Assembly: GCA_014904845.1 (NCBI GenBank)
Contig: MU119300.1
Coordinates: forward strand, 117,451 to 181,450
Source of the DNA: Acephala macrosclerotiorum
Taxonomy: Eukaryota; Ascomycota; Leotiomycetes; Helotiales; Mollisiaceae
Reading direction: 5' to 3'
Length of the DNA stretch: 64,000 nt
Below are positions 45,325 to 56,700 of this stretch, piece after piece. The position numbers and the translations under genes are program-made. A model generated the notes under the pieces. The model was not told the origin of the DNA. It made no database searches and saw only the letters and a program-made list of their open reading frames with translations. The first letter of the stretch is position 1, and each line of letters starts with the position of its first letter.

Positions 45325-47136
45325 ATGGCAGCCACCATACACTTTGCTGTCGCCCTAGCCCTCTTCACTGGCCAGGCTGTCAGTGTCAACAATGGACTTG
45401 CAAGAACACCTCAAATGGGATGGGTAAGTTAACATCTGCCTTCGAACTTGCAAGGCATTGTACTGACAGCAGTAGAACAATTGGAACGCCCTAGGTTGCG
45501 ATGTCTCCGAATCCCTCCTCCTCGATACCTCCAAGAAACTCGTCAATTCTGGTCTGCGAGATGTCGGATACAATTATGTTGTGCTGGATGATTGCTGGTC
45601 CGATGGTCGAGATGAGGACGGTTTCCTGAAGGATGACTTGAAGAAGTTTCCAAGTGGGATGTCCACGGTGGCAGATGAGATACACAACCAAGGACTTTTG
45701 TTTGGCATGTACTCTAGCACAGGAGAGATGACTTGTGCTCGATATGGTGGGTGGCACCCAAGAGGGCTTGACTTCGATTCTGACACAACTGCAGCTGGAT
45801 CTTTGGACTGGGAAGAGAACGATGCGAAGAGCTTTGCGGACTGGGGCGTCGACTACCTCAAGTACGACAACTGCTATCATATGGGACGATTCGGTACTCC
45901 AAAACTCTCCTTCGATCGGTACAAGGTGATGTGGGATGCCATCAATTCAACTGGGAGGCCCATGCTATACAGTCTTTGCAACTGGGGCGAAGACTATTCG
46001 CACACAGTGAGTCCGAGTCGTTGTAGCTACGGTTTGGGTCTGCTAACATAGCGCCAGTGGGGAATGTCGATTGCCAACTCGTGGAGAATGTCCGGAGACA
46101 TCTACGACTCCTTCACACGCCCAGACGACCTTTGTTCTTGTACCGACGCATCGAGTCCTTTCTGCGTAGCCCCAGGATCACACTGCTCTGTTTTAAACAT
46201 CATAAATAAGGTGGCACCGTATGTTGATCGTGGACAGCCAGGAGGATGGAATGATCTGGACATGTTGGAGGTTGGCAATGGAGGAATGACTGATGAAGAG
46301 GTAGACTGCCCTCTAGATCTCCATTATGGAGCTATGTTAATGTCTGTCTTCAGTACAAAGCACACTTCTCCTTCTGGGCCGCCTTAAAGTCCCCACTCCT
46401 CAGTACGTGAAATTCTGCCCTTTGATTGAGGAGATATTCAGAGCCGAGCTCCTCGCGAGTAATGTGAACTCGGCTCCTCAGCTCTTCGACTCCCAAATCA
46501 TACTTTAGAACCCATATTGATCTATTTATAGTGGGCAACGACCTCCGCACCCTCTCTGCCCCCGCTCTCACTATCCTCAACAACCCTGCCGTGATCGCCA
46601 TCAGTCAAGACCCTGACGGACGTTCCGTCGCTCGCGTACGTCGAGAAATGAATGCAGCAAAAGATAAATACGGTGTCGGAGAATTACAAGTGTGGTCTGG
46701 CTCACTTTACGGGGGAGACCAAGTTGTCATCCTGCTCAATGCTGCTGGAGAAGATGCTCGTATTAGCGCAAGTCTCGAAGAGATCTTTCTTCATGATGGG
46801 CCAGAAGGATCAGCCCCACAAAACAACGAGGAGTGGGAGGTGTATGACCTTTGGGCGGATAGGATGGATAACGCGCTTGCGCAGGAGATCTTGGATGCGA
46901 AGGCAGAGGACCTGCCGACATTGTTTAAGGATGCGAATTGGTATAATAGTACAGAGATGAGCTACAAGGATGGTTTGAAGAGCAATGATGCAAGATTGCT
47001 GGGGAAGAAGGTTGGCACTGTCAAACCTGGTGGATCATTGACTGCGAAGGTCAAGAGACACTCGGCGGAGATGTATAGGTTGAGGAGTGTTGGATCTGGT
47101 GGAAAGAGAAAGGTTCATGCGAAGGAGGAACTGTAA
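45325..47136 (+). CDS. secreted alpha-galactosidase, GH27
   Basis: The enzyme releases terminal alpha-galactose from melibiose, raffinose or galactomannan outside the cell. Five exons: 45325-45423, 45476-46006, 46058-46300, 46354-46402 and 46532-47136. Introns are 51-53 nt except the last (129 nt); all phases fit; the product is 508 residues. A signal peptide (AATIHFAVALALFTGQAVS) precedes the mature enzyme. GH27 marks follow in order: TPQMGW-NNWNALGC, YVVLDDCWSDGRDEDG, YLKYDNCY with the nucleophile Asp about 164, NSWRMSGDI with the acid/base Asp about 224, GGWNDLDMLEVGNGGMTDEE, and FWAALKSPLL joined to MGNDLR. A C-terminal beta-domain of about 200 residues follows. Nothing essential is missing. 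Confidence 0.93.
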
Positions 47137-47454
47137 TGAGCATTGTTCACGTACATGCTATGTCATGGGCTTGACAATAGATAGATAGATAAAATTGACC
47201 TTTTTGGAATCTTTGCAACCTGTACCAATGATCCCTCCTTCCAAGAATGAGCAAGCTCGACACCTTAGATTTAGTGTAACACGTGATTTACCGCCACCTA
47301 GCCAATTTTGCGACGTCGGCCCTTCCTCACCTGGGCATGCGTTTTTCTCTCGACGTTCAACATCACCAATTGCTCAATAGCTCCAATGATCTCTAGTTGT
47401 CCCTCACATTGATGTATATATGCATACATACAGTCATGCGTTCCATGGCCCGAG
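47137..47454. other. intergenic, short
   Basis: A small TAGA microsatellite near 47178-47190 and the promoter of the downstream regulator. No ORF. Confidence 0.4.
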
Positions 47455-49283
47455 ATGAGGGTCTCAACCGCTTGCCAGGCCTGCCGGTAGTACACCCCGC
47501 TCCTCACGTTTCACAGCATTCGAGATCAAATCATTATCAAGAGTGTCTGCTTTCGCTTCTTATCTAAATTCAATATATTATTGTCACTATGTTTGGGTTT
47601 CAAAGCAAGATGTCATGAGCTGACAATGTCCCTTCAGATCACGTCGTCGAAAATGTCATACCCCGCAGCTTGGTGCTCCTTGCATCTATTGCTCGGAGCG
47701 TGGAATTCAATGTACAAGAGACAGCTCCAACTCACAAATCTCAAAGCCTCTGTCGAACGGGACTGTCTCGGGTGGGGTTCAACCTCGGACGATCGTATCC
47801 CAGCCAGCAGCTTCTCCCTCGAACGGCTTGCCACCACTTTCTATTTGCCTTGAGCTGGTGAACCTATACTTCGATTTCGTCCACGATCAATTCCACTCAT
47901 TGTTCCATCGTCCAGGCATCATTGAAAATGTCAAAAATGGTCGTGCTTCACCTGTCATTCTTCTTGCTATGATGGCTCTGTCCGCAAGGTAACCATCTCG
48001 CCATCCTCCTATGCTCTTTCCTGTTCTGACGAAATATCAGATTTTCAAACAATACATTTTTCTCAGAAACCAATCCAAGAGAAAGAGGTGATCACTACGC
48101 GAAGGAAAGCAATCGTCACCTTGACTTAAGAGATGTATCTTTGAATACGGTTCAAGCATGTGTTCTGCTAGGAGCATTCAGCATCACGCGTGGCGAAGCA
48201 CATGCCGAGTCAGTATACTACGGCGTTGCTTGTCGAATTGCTCTCCTCTTAGACCTTGCCCACAAGCCGACTTCGAACGCAATAGAGCGTGAAGTCAATG
48301 TTCGAGGTGAATTTAATCATTCGCCCACGTGATACCGGCTGACAATCGTAGTTTGGTGGTCCCTCTGCATGATAGATGTCTGGTCTTCAGCAGGAGTCAG
48401 ACTTCCAAGACAAATGCCAACATTAGATGATATGCCGCTCCCAATGGATGATGTTGTCTTCTTGAATCTCTCTTCCAGCTGCGGAGATTATCCTCCGTCA
48501 ACATTCACCAATAGCACAACAGCCGCATCTCCGCTACTGGCTCAGATGATCAAGCTCAATCGTATCTTGCTGGAAATCAACTCCCTGAATGAACGAACAG
48601 TGTCAGGCGCGACTTCGGGCGTCATTCTCGAAAATGAGGTTATGGACTTGTCAAATGCGCTAGATAGATGGCATGCAAGCCTCCCACCCTTCATGCACGA
48701 CACTCCCATCAACATCCACCGATATGCCTCTCAAGGTCTTGGACGAATGTTTGTTGCTGTATACCTTGGATACTACCACTTCGGTCAACTGCTATTCTAT
48801 CAATTCCTCCATGGCAATCGCCACAGTACCGTCTTGAGTGCTCACTTCTACGCCAACAAATGCAAAGCCCACGCAGAATCCCTCTGCGAAATCATTTACA
48901 CCTCCCACAGTGTCCCCAACTGCGACGTGCAATATACGATGGTCGGTCATATTCTCGTCATCGCATCAACAGTGCAGATCCATACCCTCCTCTTCAGCGA
49001 CAACGAAATGCAGATCGCCTCCGCAAGACGTCGATTAGAGCGCAATTTCGAGATTCTGAGTCAGCTGCGGAGTTACTGGCCGACGCTCGATATATGTTTC
49101 ACGAGATTACAGGCTTTTCACAAGGCGTGTCGGAACTCAATGGACGAGTCGTTTCGCTTGGACCAGTGGATGTTGAGGTTTTTATCTGAGTTTGCGGAAC
49201 CAGTTGATGATAAAGTTATGGAGGGGCATGAACCAATGAAAGTTTGGAGTTTGGAGAATATTGGCTGCTCTCCAGAGACTTAG
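47455..49283 (+). CDS. Zn2Cys6 transcription factor with fungal_trans domain
   Basis: Four exons: 47455-47486, 47638-47988, 48041-48306 and 48352-49283. Introns are 151, 52 and 45 nt with clear CTGAC branch sites; the product is 526 residues. The first splice builds the DNA-binding cluster: MRVSTACQAC joined to RSRRRKCHTP, then CIYCSERGIQC, giving C-x2-C-x6-C-x8-C-x2-C-x6-C. The fungal-specific regulatory domain follows (LYFDFVHDQFHSLFHRPG, ILLAMMALSARFSNN, TVQACVLLGAFSITRG, and after the last splice VWWSLCMIDVWSSAG). It lies 319 bp downstream of the alpha-galactosidase on the same strand, so it is a candidate pathway-specific activator for this cluster. That role is inferred from position only. 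Confidence 0.85.
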
Positions 49284-49704
49284 GTCAGTTCTCAGATGGC
49301 TTGAAGAGCCATGTCGCGAGACTCGAGGTCGAGGGATGGTGGGACACGGGTGTTACCCAAGACAGCACAAAAAGAGAGTACACGGCAGGTACTGGCTACA
49401 ACTACGTAAGTGGTACGCACAATAAGTACCTGGGCGCTCATGATATGGTTGTTTGTAGGACAAATCGCCATTCCCCGTGGATCTTAACTTGGTGTCAGCC
49501 CTGTTTTCGAATTTGTCCCTCAACTACCCGTCCACGAAGCTTAGGGAATCGACCCTACCATCTACATCTACATCGATTTCAAGTATAGATCTAGTAGAAT
49601 TTCTTAGCCTTGAAACCGCCAGAAGTTAAAGAAAGATATTCGATTCATTTACGTCTCAGCGCCCAACACGAATACCTCAGAACTACCCCACCAAGCTTGG
49701 CAAG
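49284..49704. other. intergenic, no gene seen
   Basis: 3' flank of the Zn2Cys6 gene; only shadow ORFs. Confidence 0.35.
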
Positions 49705-49923
49705 ATGGAAGAACACCACGATCAAGCAGAGACGCCCACCTCTTACCCTTACCCTAAACGCTCTCTCCGACTTTCTCCCGCACACCGAAGACGAATCTCG
49801 GACGCCTCCATCAAGTCAAAAGGTACTAGTAGGAAGGGCGACAAGACTATAAGCGATTCCATAACTTCAAACGGGAGCTCAGGCTCGAATGCGAGTTCGA
49901 CGACAAGAAACGAGACAGCTTAA
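49705..49923 (+). CDS. possible small basic disordered protein
   Basis: ATG 49705 opens 72 codons with no predicted fold: EEHHDQAETPTSYPYPKR, then a basic block (LRLSPAHRRRISDASIK), then a Ser/Thr/Asn-rich end. Basic, Ser-rich short proteins of this type do exist in fungi, but composition alone does not prove coding. Confidence 0.3.
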   Translation: MEEHHDQAETPTSYPYPKRSLRLSPAHRRRISDASIKSKGTSRKGDKTISDSITSNGSSGSNASSTTRNETA

Positions 49924-50558
49924 GCAAACACATGTGGGAGAGCAGGCAAGCCGTTTTGTAGTCAAGAGGCCGCGGGACAGGGAATTGTTCAAGCACTCGT
50001 GGGCGATGCATGAGGAGCTTAGACCCTAAGGCAGGAAATTTATCTTTCACAATGAAGGGAATACTAGATGGGACGGTTCCTAAGGTTGGTCATCATCAGC
50101 AGGGAGATGTATTCTCAATGAATATTTTGCTGTGGGTGGATTGTGTGGTTGGGTATTGTTAGAACATTTTGAATCTAAGCTGCAATGAATTAAGTCGTCA
50201 TTTTCAGGGATGGCTTCTGATACGCGTCAACTAGATCCTTGTTGCGAGCGTGACTACAGGTCCCGGTGTTGAAAGAGTTTCAAGAAGTATGATTGCTAGC
50301 AGTTATCCGTTTCCTTACTTTCTGTTGACCGATCTCCTGTCATTAATTATTATGCCTGACTTTCATCAATAGCTTTTGCTCTCTTTACTAATCCCTGCGT
50401 GTCAACAAATATGCATTTCTTTCAGAGACGTCGCTGATTTTGGGTAGAATGAAACATCTCATTTATATCAACTTAGCCCAGAGACAACGTAGGATCGATA
50501 GCGAATGACTTTTCGCATTCGATCCAGCTATTCCGGCCTCGGTTAATCGACTGGAACG
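49924..50558. other. intergenic, no gene seen
   Basis: No supported ORF; moderately AT-rich. Confidence 0.4.
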
Positions 50559-51206
50559 ATGCCAACGATCGCTTCCTACCTTCGAGCCTTACAGCCCGGT
50601 CCGCCAACCAATCACCACGACGCATCGAGCGCTTCCGCCACCGCGCCCCACATCACAGTCCCAACCACCAAGACAAGCGTCTTCGACTCGTCGCCATCTC
50701 GTTCCCTAGCCTTCCACCTTGTTGTTAGTTGCAACCTCAGAAGATTCACCAAGAGCCTCGAAGAGGCGATTGCAGATCCCGAAACCCCAACCTCGACAGT
50801 CGAGCGCTATAAGCAGGCTCTTCTATTCCTCAAAGAAGCTACTGGTTTGCATGCCACAGAAACGAATCTGCTCAACCCCTTGGGCCTGGGAAGTGCTATT
50901 GCTCATATCACCATTGGTTTCACTGTTACAAAGATCTCAATCCTTGCTAAGCATTCCGCTGGAAACTTTCCTGAATCGAGTGGAATTTTTGCCTTAAGCT
51001 CTGACGCGACGACACAGCCAAGGGCTGGGGTCCTGATTGTGGAAGTGCCGAAGCGGGAGTTTGGGAAGAGTATGGGGCAATTTGCAAAGAATCTCACAGA
51101 TGTTGAGATGGAAGAGTTTCTGGATGATTTTGGAGACATGTCGGGGAAAATGAAAGGCGTACATATAGCGCTGAGATTCGCGTTAGACGAGAACTACAAG
51201 ATCTAA
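50559..51206 (+). CDS. unknown protein, 215 residues
   Basis: A single frame starts at ATG 50559. The first 50 residues are a low-complexity Ala/Thr/His/Pro tail. The rest looks folded: LAFHLVVSCNLRRFTKSLEE, VERYKQALLFLKEATGLHA, LGLGSAIAHITIGFTVTKIS, AGVLIVEVPKREFGKSMGQF and GVHIALRFALDENYKI. Alternating strands and helices suggest an alpha/beta domain, but I do not recognise the family. No membrane segment or signal peptide is evident. Confidence 0.6.
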   Translation: MPTIASYLRALQPGPPTNHHDASSASATAPHITVPTTKTSVFDSSPSRSLAFHLVVSCNLRRFTKSLEEAIADPETPTSTVERYKQALLFLKEATGLHATETNLLNPLGLGSAIAHITIGFTVTKISILAKHSAGNFPESSGIFALSSDATTQPRAGVLIVEVPKREFGKSMGQFAKNLTDVEMEEFLDDFGDMSGKMKGVHIALRFALDENYKI

Positions 51207-52280
51207 AGCAAGAGTAGTGAGTTAAAGCCTGAGGTAAGTGGGGAGAAGGCAAATGAGAGCAACAAAGAGAATATTCATATTGGGTCTACATTGGATAATA
51301 ATATGATATCTCTAGGGGTGTTGGAAAATAAGATGAGATGGAAAAAATTGAGTGATGAAGCGTAGTTGGCGTTGCTGCATTTTTATTGTGAGAAGAGCTC
51401 TGTGGTGAAAATCTTTTGCTTTCTGGAAGGCTCATGTTTCGTATGCTGGAAAACGAGTTAATTTGAGGTACATTGGACCGCTTGATTAGGTTTAGAAATT
51501 ATTCTATCGAAAACATAGCTCGGAGAATATGCCTAGATTTTAACTTGCCGTTCTACCTGATTCAGAAAATGCAGGCAGTTCAGGATGCACAGAGCCTACA
51601 CCGCTCTTGAGTTGGGTAGTTCATAAGTAAGAAGATAGTGGCCATAGAGGCGAAACCATCGTTGTAACAGGAGATTCCTTCTTGGGACATAGCAATTACT
51701 ATGGATGCGTCTTTTGTTATGAAAGGATCAAGATACTTGGAGAATGAAGACGGTTGCCTCGTGAAGAACTTGAAAATCAGTTTTAGATGTTTATTCTCCG
51801 ACATTTGAGGAGTTTTACGGAGATGCTCGCTTGACAACCGAGCCCCTGAGTAGTGAGTGGTGTGTTGATATCTTCGGTGACAGATGTCGTATGAAGAAGT
51901 AAAAATGCCGAATTTAACCATCTCCTCGTAATAGAATGACAGCTTTTGATTTTTTTTGCTGATTGCGTTCACGATCCCTAGTGGAATGTATGGAGTGGCA
52001 TCTCGCTTAGTAATAAGGGCGGGGGTGGGGGTGATCACGTCTTGGCTAGCTGGGAGCACGTTATCCTGCTTTATCATGCTTTATCATTCCAATTGCTTCA
52101 ACAAACCAAATTCGATGCATCGATGGTTCGACTCCCAAGTTCTAGTGGGGTGTGCCGCGATCCAAAGCCGAAGGGCCGAGCGCTTATAGATAGACCTCAA
52201 TTCACCATCTCTTGATCTCATTAAGTCCTTTTTCGCTGTCTCTATTTGACTCTTGATATAGATCAGTATCCAAATTCAAA
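51207..52280. other. intergenic, one doubtful minus-strand ORF
   Basis: A 165-codon minus-strand ORF (52077-51580, ATG) is the only sizeable frame; it lacks family features and is listed under rejected items. The remainder is promoter and 3' flank. Confidence 0.35.
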
Positions 52281-53807
52281 ATGCCGTCCTATCAACCCCC
52301 TCTCCTCCGCATCGCCATAATCGGTGGCGGGCCAGGCGGCCTTGGCAGCGCGATCGCTCTTTCCGCTTTGGAAAATGTGGAAGTCACAATCTACGAGCAA
52401 GCAAAGGAGTTGAAAGAGATTGGAGCAGGAATTAGAATTGGGCTTAATTGTTGGACAGTGCTTGGATTGTTGGGTGCAGCTGATGGAGTGAAGGGGCATG
52501 TCAAGACTCAAGTTTTGCATCGGTGAGTTTTGCATCTCATGGTGAAGAGGGTTAAAAGATGCTAATGAGTTTCAAGAAATGGATTGACGGGTGAAATACT
52601 GAAGGCGAATCCTCCCCCAAAAGGGCCTAAGGAGTTTTGGCCTCAACGAGTACGACGGACGAGACTCCAATCGGCTCTAAAAGCAAAGGTTCCCGAGGGT
52701 ACTATCAAGCTTCAAAAAAGGCTCTCAAATCTGAAAGACCTTGGAAGTGATGGGGTGAAGCTCAGTTTTGAGGATGGGACAGAAACTATTGCTGACTTAG
52801 TGGTTGGAGGTGATGGCATTCGATCAGTATTTTGGACCCTTTCAAATATCTTTATCGTGCACCTGCTAAAGTTCATTACAGGTCGTGAGAGAGGCAGTCT
52901 TCCCTGACCACAGCATCAAGTTCACAGGAACCACGATATTTCGTGTTCTCATCCCCGTGTCTTCAATCTCTCACATCCCCGAATTGACGGTAGCGACTTC
53001 GTGGTGGCATGGCCCCACAGGCCACTTCTATGGCTCCCTGGTCGATGATTCCACTGAAACTTCTCCAGAGGACCAAAAGTTCGAAATTGCGGCTAGGAAA
53101 GTTGTTGATCCTGCTACTGATCTGGGGAAGAAATTCAGTTGGGGAGTTCCAGCTACCAAGGAAAGGGTTGAGTCGTTTTTCACGGTAAGTTGGCTTTATT
53201 TTTCTTCATTCGTTGAATTTCGAGCTACAACAAATACTGAACAAGGATAGAACTTCGATCCTAGAGTCCGCGAAGCCTTGGCTAAGGTCCCTGAAGGAGA
53301 TTGGAAGGAATTTTCAGCGTTTGCAGGACCAAGATTGGAAAAGCTCACGGGATGGGACAACAAGGTTGTGTTGATTGGCGATGCGAGCCATCCTTTGTCA
53401 GGTTTGTCTCTTCTCGCACCTGATCTATATTTATCTGGAAGATTTCGCTGACGTAAACAGGTGCCTTCGGTTCTGGAGCAGCATTTGCCTTGGAGGATGG
53501 GTGGATTCTCGCGAGAGCAATTGAGCACAGTCGCACCTCCAAGGCCAACAATCTTGAAGCAGCATTAGATATATTTGATAAGATTAGATCTCCATACTAT
53601 CTCAAGATGTATGAGTACCTAGATCAGCAGAAGGCTAAAATCGTAGAAGGAAAGGCGGCAAATCCAGGTCAAACTTTCGAAGAGAGTTTGAAGGCTAGGA
53701 TTAATTCTTTCGGTGGTGAGGAGCAGCTGTCGTGGATCTACGGGAACAATATTAAAAAGATTTGGGATCAATTTTTGAATAATGAGAATATCAACGGAGT
53801 GAACTAG
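52281..53807 (+). CDS. FAD-dependent monooxygenase (salicylate-hydroxylase-like)
   Basis: Five exons: 52281-52522, 52577-52826, 52882-53184, 53251-53401 and 53461-53807. The introns are 54-66 nt and all phases fit; the product is 430 residues. The class A flavoprotein monooxygenase marks are present: the FAD dinucleotide motif RIAIIGGGPGGLGSAIALS (residues 10-28), EIGAGIRIGLNCWTVL, the DG motif LVVGGDGIRS (about 155-164) and the FAD-ribityl motif VLIGDASHPLS joined to GAFGSGAAFALEDGW. Such enzymes hydroxylate aromatic or polyketide substrates with NAD(P)H and O2. No polyketide synthase or other pathway gene is adjacent, so a catabolic aromatic hydroxylase is the simplest guess. The exact substrate is unknown. 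Confidence 0.88.
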
Positions 53808-54076
53808 AGCGTTAAGTCAGTAGATACAGACTAGGAAATATATAGCCGTGTTGTGCTTTGGGGAACTCAGGGGTTCGGCTAATCTCGCCAACTTTTTCAG
53901 GTATTGAGCATAAATCTCCTTGAAGCTTGCGAAAGAAGACCCTACTTCCTGTGACTTGGCAGATGCGAAATTATCACGAGTTCCAATATCCGAAGCTACC
54001 TATAGCTTCCTTGATTGCCATCTATGGCAAAGCTTGCCGCTTCCTGCCACACTTTCGTACCACAAGTAACCGTTAA
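53808..54076. other. short convergent intergenic
   Basis: Under 300 bp between two converging genes; nothing coding. Confidence 0.4.
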
Positions 54077-55158
54077 TTACAACAAGACCAATTCAATATG
54101 GTGGAAGTACCGCTCTACCGCGCATACAGGATCATGCACCAAATGCAATACGCAAAGGTGAAGCTGAGTGATTTTAGACAGATACCCTTGCAACACCTGT
54201 TCGTTGATGCCAGGAAATGCCTCATGTAGGAGATTTTCCACCTCCCAGACGACTGCTAGCAAGGCAGCTTCACGCACCTTCTTCGAGCTCGCACCTTGAG
54301 ACAAGAGAGTCTCAACCTGAGTTCTCAAGTGGTGATGGAAAGCTCCGATATGATCGATCAGAGCAACTAGCTTGGCTTCCCTCCTCTTGATCTCGATGAC
54401 TTCTTCCAAACTCAGCAAACCTTCGACATGCGAATCCATCTTCTCCTTAGGATCACTCTTTGGCCATTTTCCTTGCATCTCCGATGCAATCGTAATACCT
54501 GCCTCACAAGCTTCGCATCGACAAATGAAGCCCCACGCCTTTGCAAGACAGTCTCGTCGCTTTCGAGCGGATCCCACAGTATCAATGTATGAGAGTGTGA
54601 TCTCCTCACCAACATCAATCTCTTTGTCGGCAACAATTCGGATATGCCCTTCGCTCGTGATATCCCAAACACCACTGGGGACACAGGAATGATTGAAGTG
54701 TGATGCAATGTAGAAGATACTGCTGCTGTCGCGGGCATAGTTGTTGCAACCGAAGGAGTTGGTGCACCAGATCTTCATGATTGGGGGCATCTTGCAAGTT
54801 TCTTCGTCTCCACAAGGACACTGGCCTTGAAGCTTGTGGAAGATGGTCTTCCTGGCTTCTGAGAGTGCTTCGTAGGCAAGATATTTGCTAAATTCGGATT
54901 TCTTCGCTCGACAGAGGGGTGCTTCTTCAAGCATTGTAGTGCCTGGCTTGATGCTTGTTCGTGCGAATATGCCGTATCGGATGTTGGGGAGTGGATGAGA
55001 CTTGATTTCGAGAAAAGTGTTGGAGAACATATCTGACTCTGACTCCAGCTATTAGCAAAGAGTTTAAAACATAATCAACAGCCTAGGATATTACCTGACT
55101 TTCCACTTAGATATCTGGACTGGTGTAGCGCTCTGGTGTCATTCGCGGCTGAAGACAT
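54077..55158 (-). CDS. SMYD-like SET-domain protein
   Basis: The main exon (55038-54077) encodes a SET-domain protein: FLEIKSHPLPNIRYGIFART (SET-N), SHFNHSCVPSG (cofactor-binding NHSC), HIRIVADKEIDVGEEITLSYI, and post-SET FICRCEACE. A cysteine-rich insert (CPCGDEETCKMPPIMKIWC) splits the SET domain, as in fungal SMYD-type lysine methyltransferases. ATG 55030 is a usable start. A better model adds a first exon (55158-55095, beginning MSSAANDTRALHQ) joined over a 56-nt intron (GTAATA..AG), which stays in frame and gives 341 residues. The C-terminal third is helical (KKVREAALLAVVWEVENLLH). The second SET gene of the window at 14.6-17.0 kb is only distantly similar. Confidence 0.78.
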
Positions 55159-55757
55159 TGTTTCAAGTATTAATCTCTATGAATTCATCCCTAGAGAAGC
55201 TGTGAGATTACTGTGGGCCTAGAAGTCTCAATATTGGTCTTTGTTATAATCAGAAGGGCTAAGAAGCTTACGCTGAAAGAAGGTGCCGGTATTTCTGTTT
55301 GCTCAACTCTATGACGACGTCTCTTATGCACTGAAAAGGGGCAATGGCAAGACCCCCTTGAGAACCGAGTTTAGGAGTACCTTGAAAAGAAAACTTCGTT
55401 CAAATGAAAAACTGAAAAGAATTCACCGCACATTTGGAAACGTGATATTGTTGTGCTAGAATTTCTAGGTTGTTCTGTCCAAAGTGCAGGAATTACTTGG
55501 CATCTGGCATACTGTGCAGTCGCGTATTTGGTAACTCAAGACAGACATCTCTAATGACTCTAAGGCACGACAACTTCCCTTTGACACATGCTGAGGATTC
55601 AACTAAGCAACTCCATGTGACCGCGCCTCCATCACTGTTCCACATTCGTGATATCGCTCGAATCCACTTTCGGCTGCTGAGCTGCCTTCCTGTCTTGGTC
55701 TTGGATATCCTCCAAAGGCCTCACTATTTTCTCGAACTCGTGAAGAAATCTCTCGTA
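55159..55757. other. intergenic, no gene seen
   Basis: Between two minus-strand genes; no supported ORF. Confidence 0.4.
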
Positions 55758-56240
55758 TTAACCATCATACACTGTATACTCTCCCACGCCACTTTCATTT
55801 GCACCTTGTCCAGCCTTTGAGTATGTCCCAACATCGTAAGTCCAAACTGTATCGGCGGGATATCCACCATGTCTTTCGGCTTCATCATACAAGCTCTGTA
55901 AACTAAGTGGATCCCGGGTTGTTGTAGAGGTCTCAATTGAGGGTGGTTCAGCAGCGGTAGACAGTGATCTTTGAGCCTGATAGAGTCGCGTAGGTGGATC
56001 TCGATGATGGAATAGCTCATCCTGCTGGATGCCAATCGCTAATACAAGCATATTGACCTTCAGATCCGTGCTGAGCGTTGCCGGAATTCGTTTGAGAATG
56101 AATTCGACTAAACGGTACCGTTGAAACGTCTCATCAGTGGGGTCCGACTTGCTGAGCTCCGTCTCGACACGTTTGGACAGCTTGTCGGCATCACCCTTGA
56201 CAAATATTTCCCGTAGACTTGATTCGGGGTTGGCAGACAT
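55758..56240 (-). CDS. small hypothetical protein, 160 residues
   Basis: A single frame starts at ATG 56240. The N-terminal half is helical and charged (SSLREIFVKGDADKLSKRVE, ETFQRYRLVEFILKRIPATL) and continues with a hydrophobic helix (LKVNMLVLAIGIQQDELFHH). The C-terminal half is Ser/Thr/Gly/Tyr-rich and looks disordered. Function is unknown. It is the last host-like gene before the AT-rich block. Confidence 0.55.
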   Translation of the reverse strand: MSANPESSLREIFVKGDADKLSKRVETELSKSDPTDETFQRYRLVEFILKRIPATLSTDLKVNMLVLAIGIQQDELFHHRDPPTRLYQAQRSLSTAAEPPSIETSTTTRDPLSLQSLYDEAERHGGYPADTVWTYDVGTYSKAGQGANESGVGEYTVYDG

Positions 56241-56700
56241 GAGAATTACCCGCTCCTATAGCGATGAATCTTTGAAGTCGGGAATGCCACATGAAGGTGA
56301 CAAACTCATTTCGGCCTCGGGCTCTTGCAGCTCATCGTTGGGATTGTCGGAAGAGGTTGAACGAGCCGTGATTGGGATTTCGTCCGGACCTTGGCCTCCA
56401 GACATCTGGTCCATGTTGGAGTCAATGCCCATTCTATTCTTGAGGTTGTGAAGGCAACATCCTGCTTATGTGGCTTGCTGGCCCATGCTCCCTATTCGTA
56501 GAGCTCCAATATTCGGTTTATCGTTGTTGACGTTTTGAGGGGAAAGTTCATGAAACCGCTATGCATGTAAACAGATGAAAGACCACCAGGACTTCCGCAT
56601 TGAGCGGCGCTTAGCCGGCGTGCAGCTTGCTTTGCTAGAGTTCCCAAGGTTGTCAAAGACCCAGGCACAGGAGCGACTGCACGACTGTCAGCGTGATAAA
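56241..56700. other. intergenic up to the AT-rich boundary
   Basis: Normal base composition with only shadow ORFs; composition changes abruptly at about 56697. Confidence 0.4.

Noticed and set aside
51580..52077. 165-codon minus-strand ORF with ATG start
   Set aside because: No family features, odd composition and no promoter or splice context; probably chance in an intergenic stretch, though not impossible.
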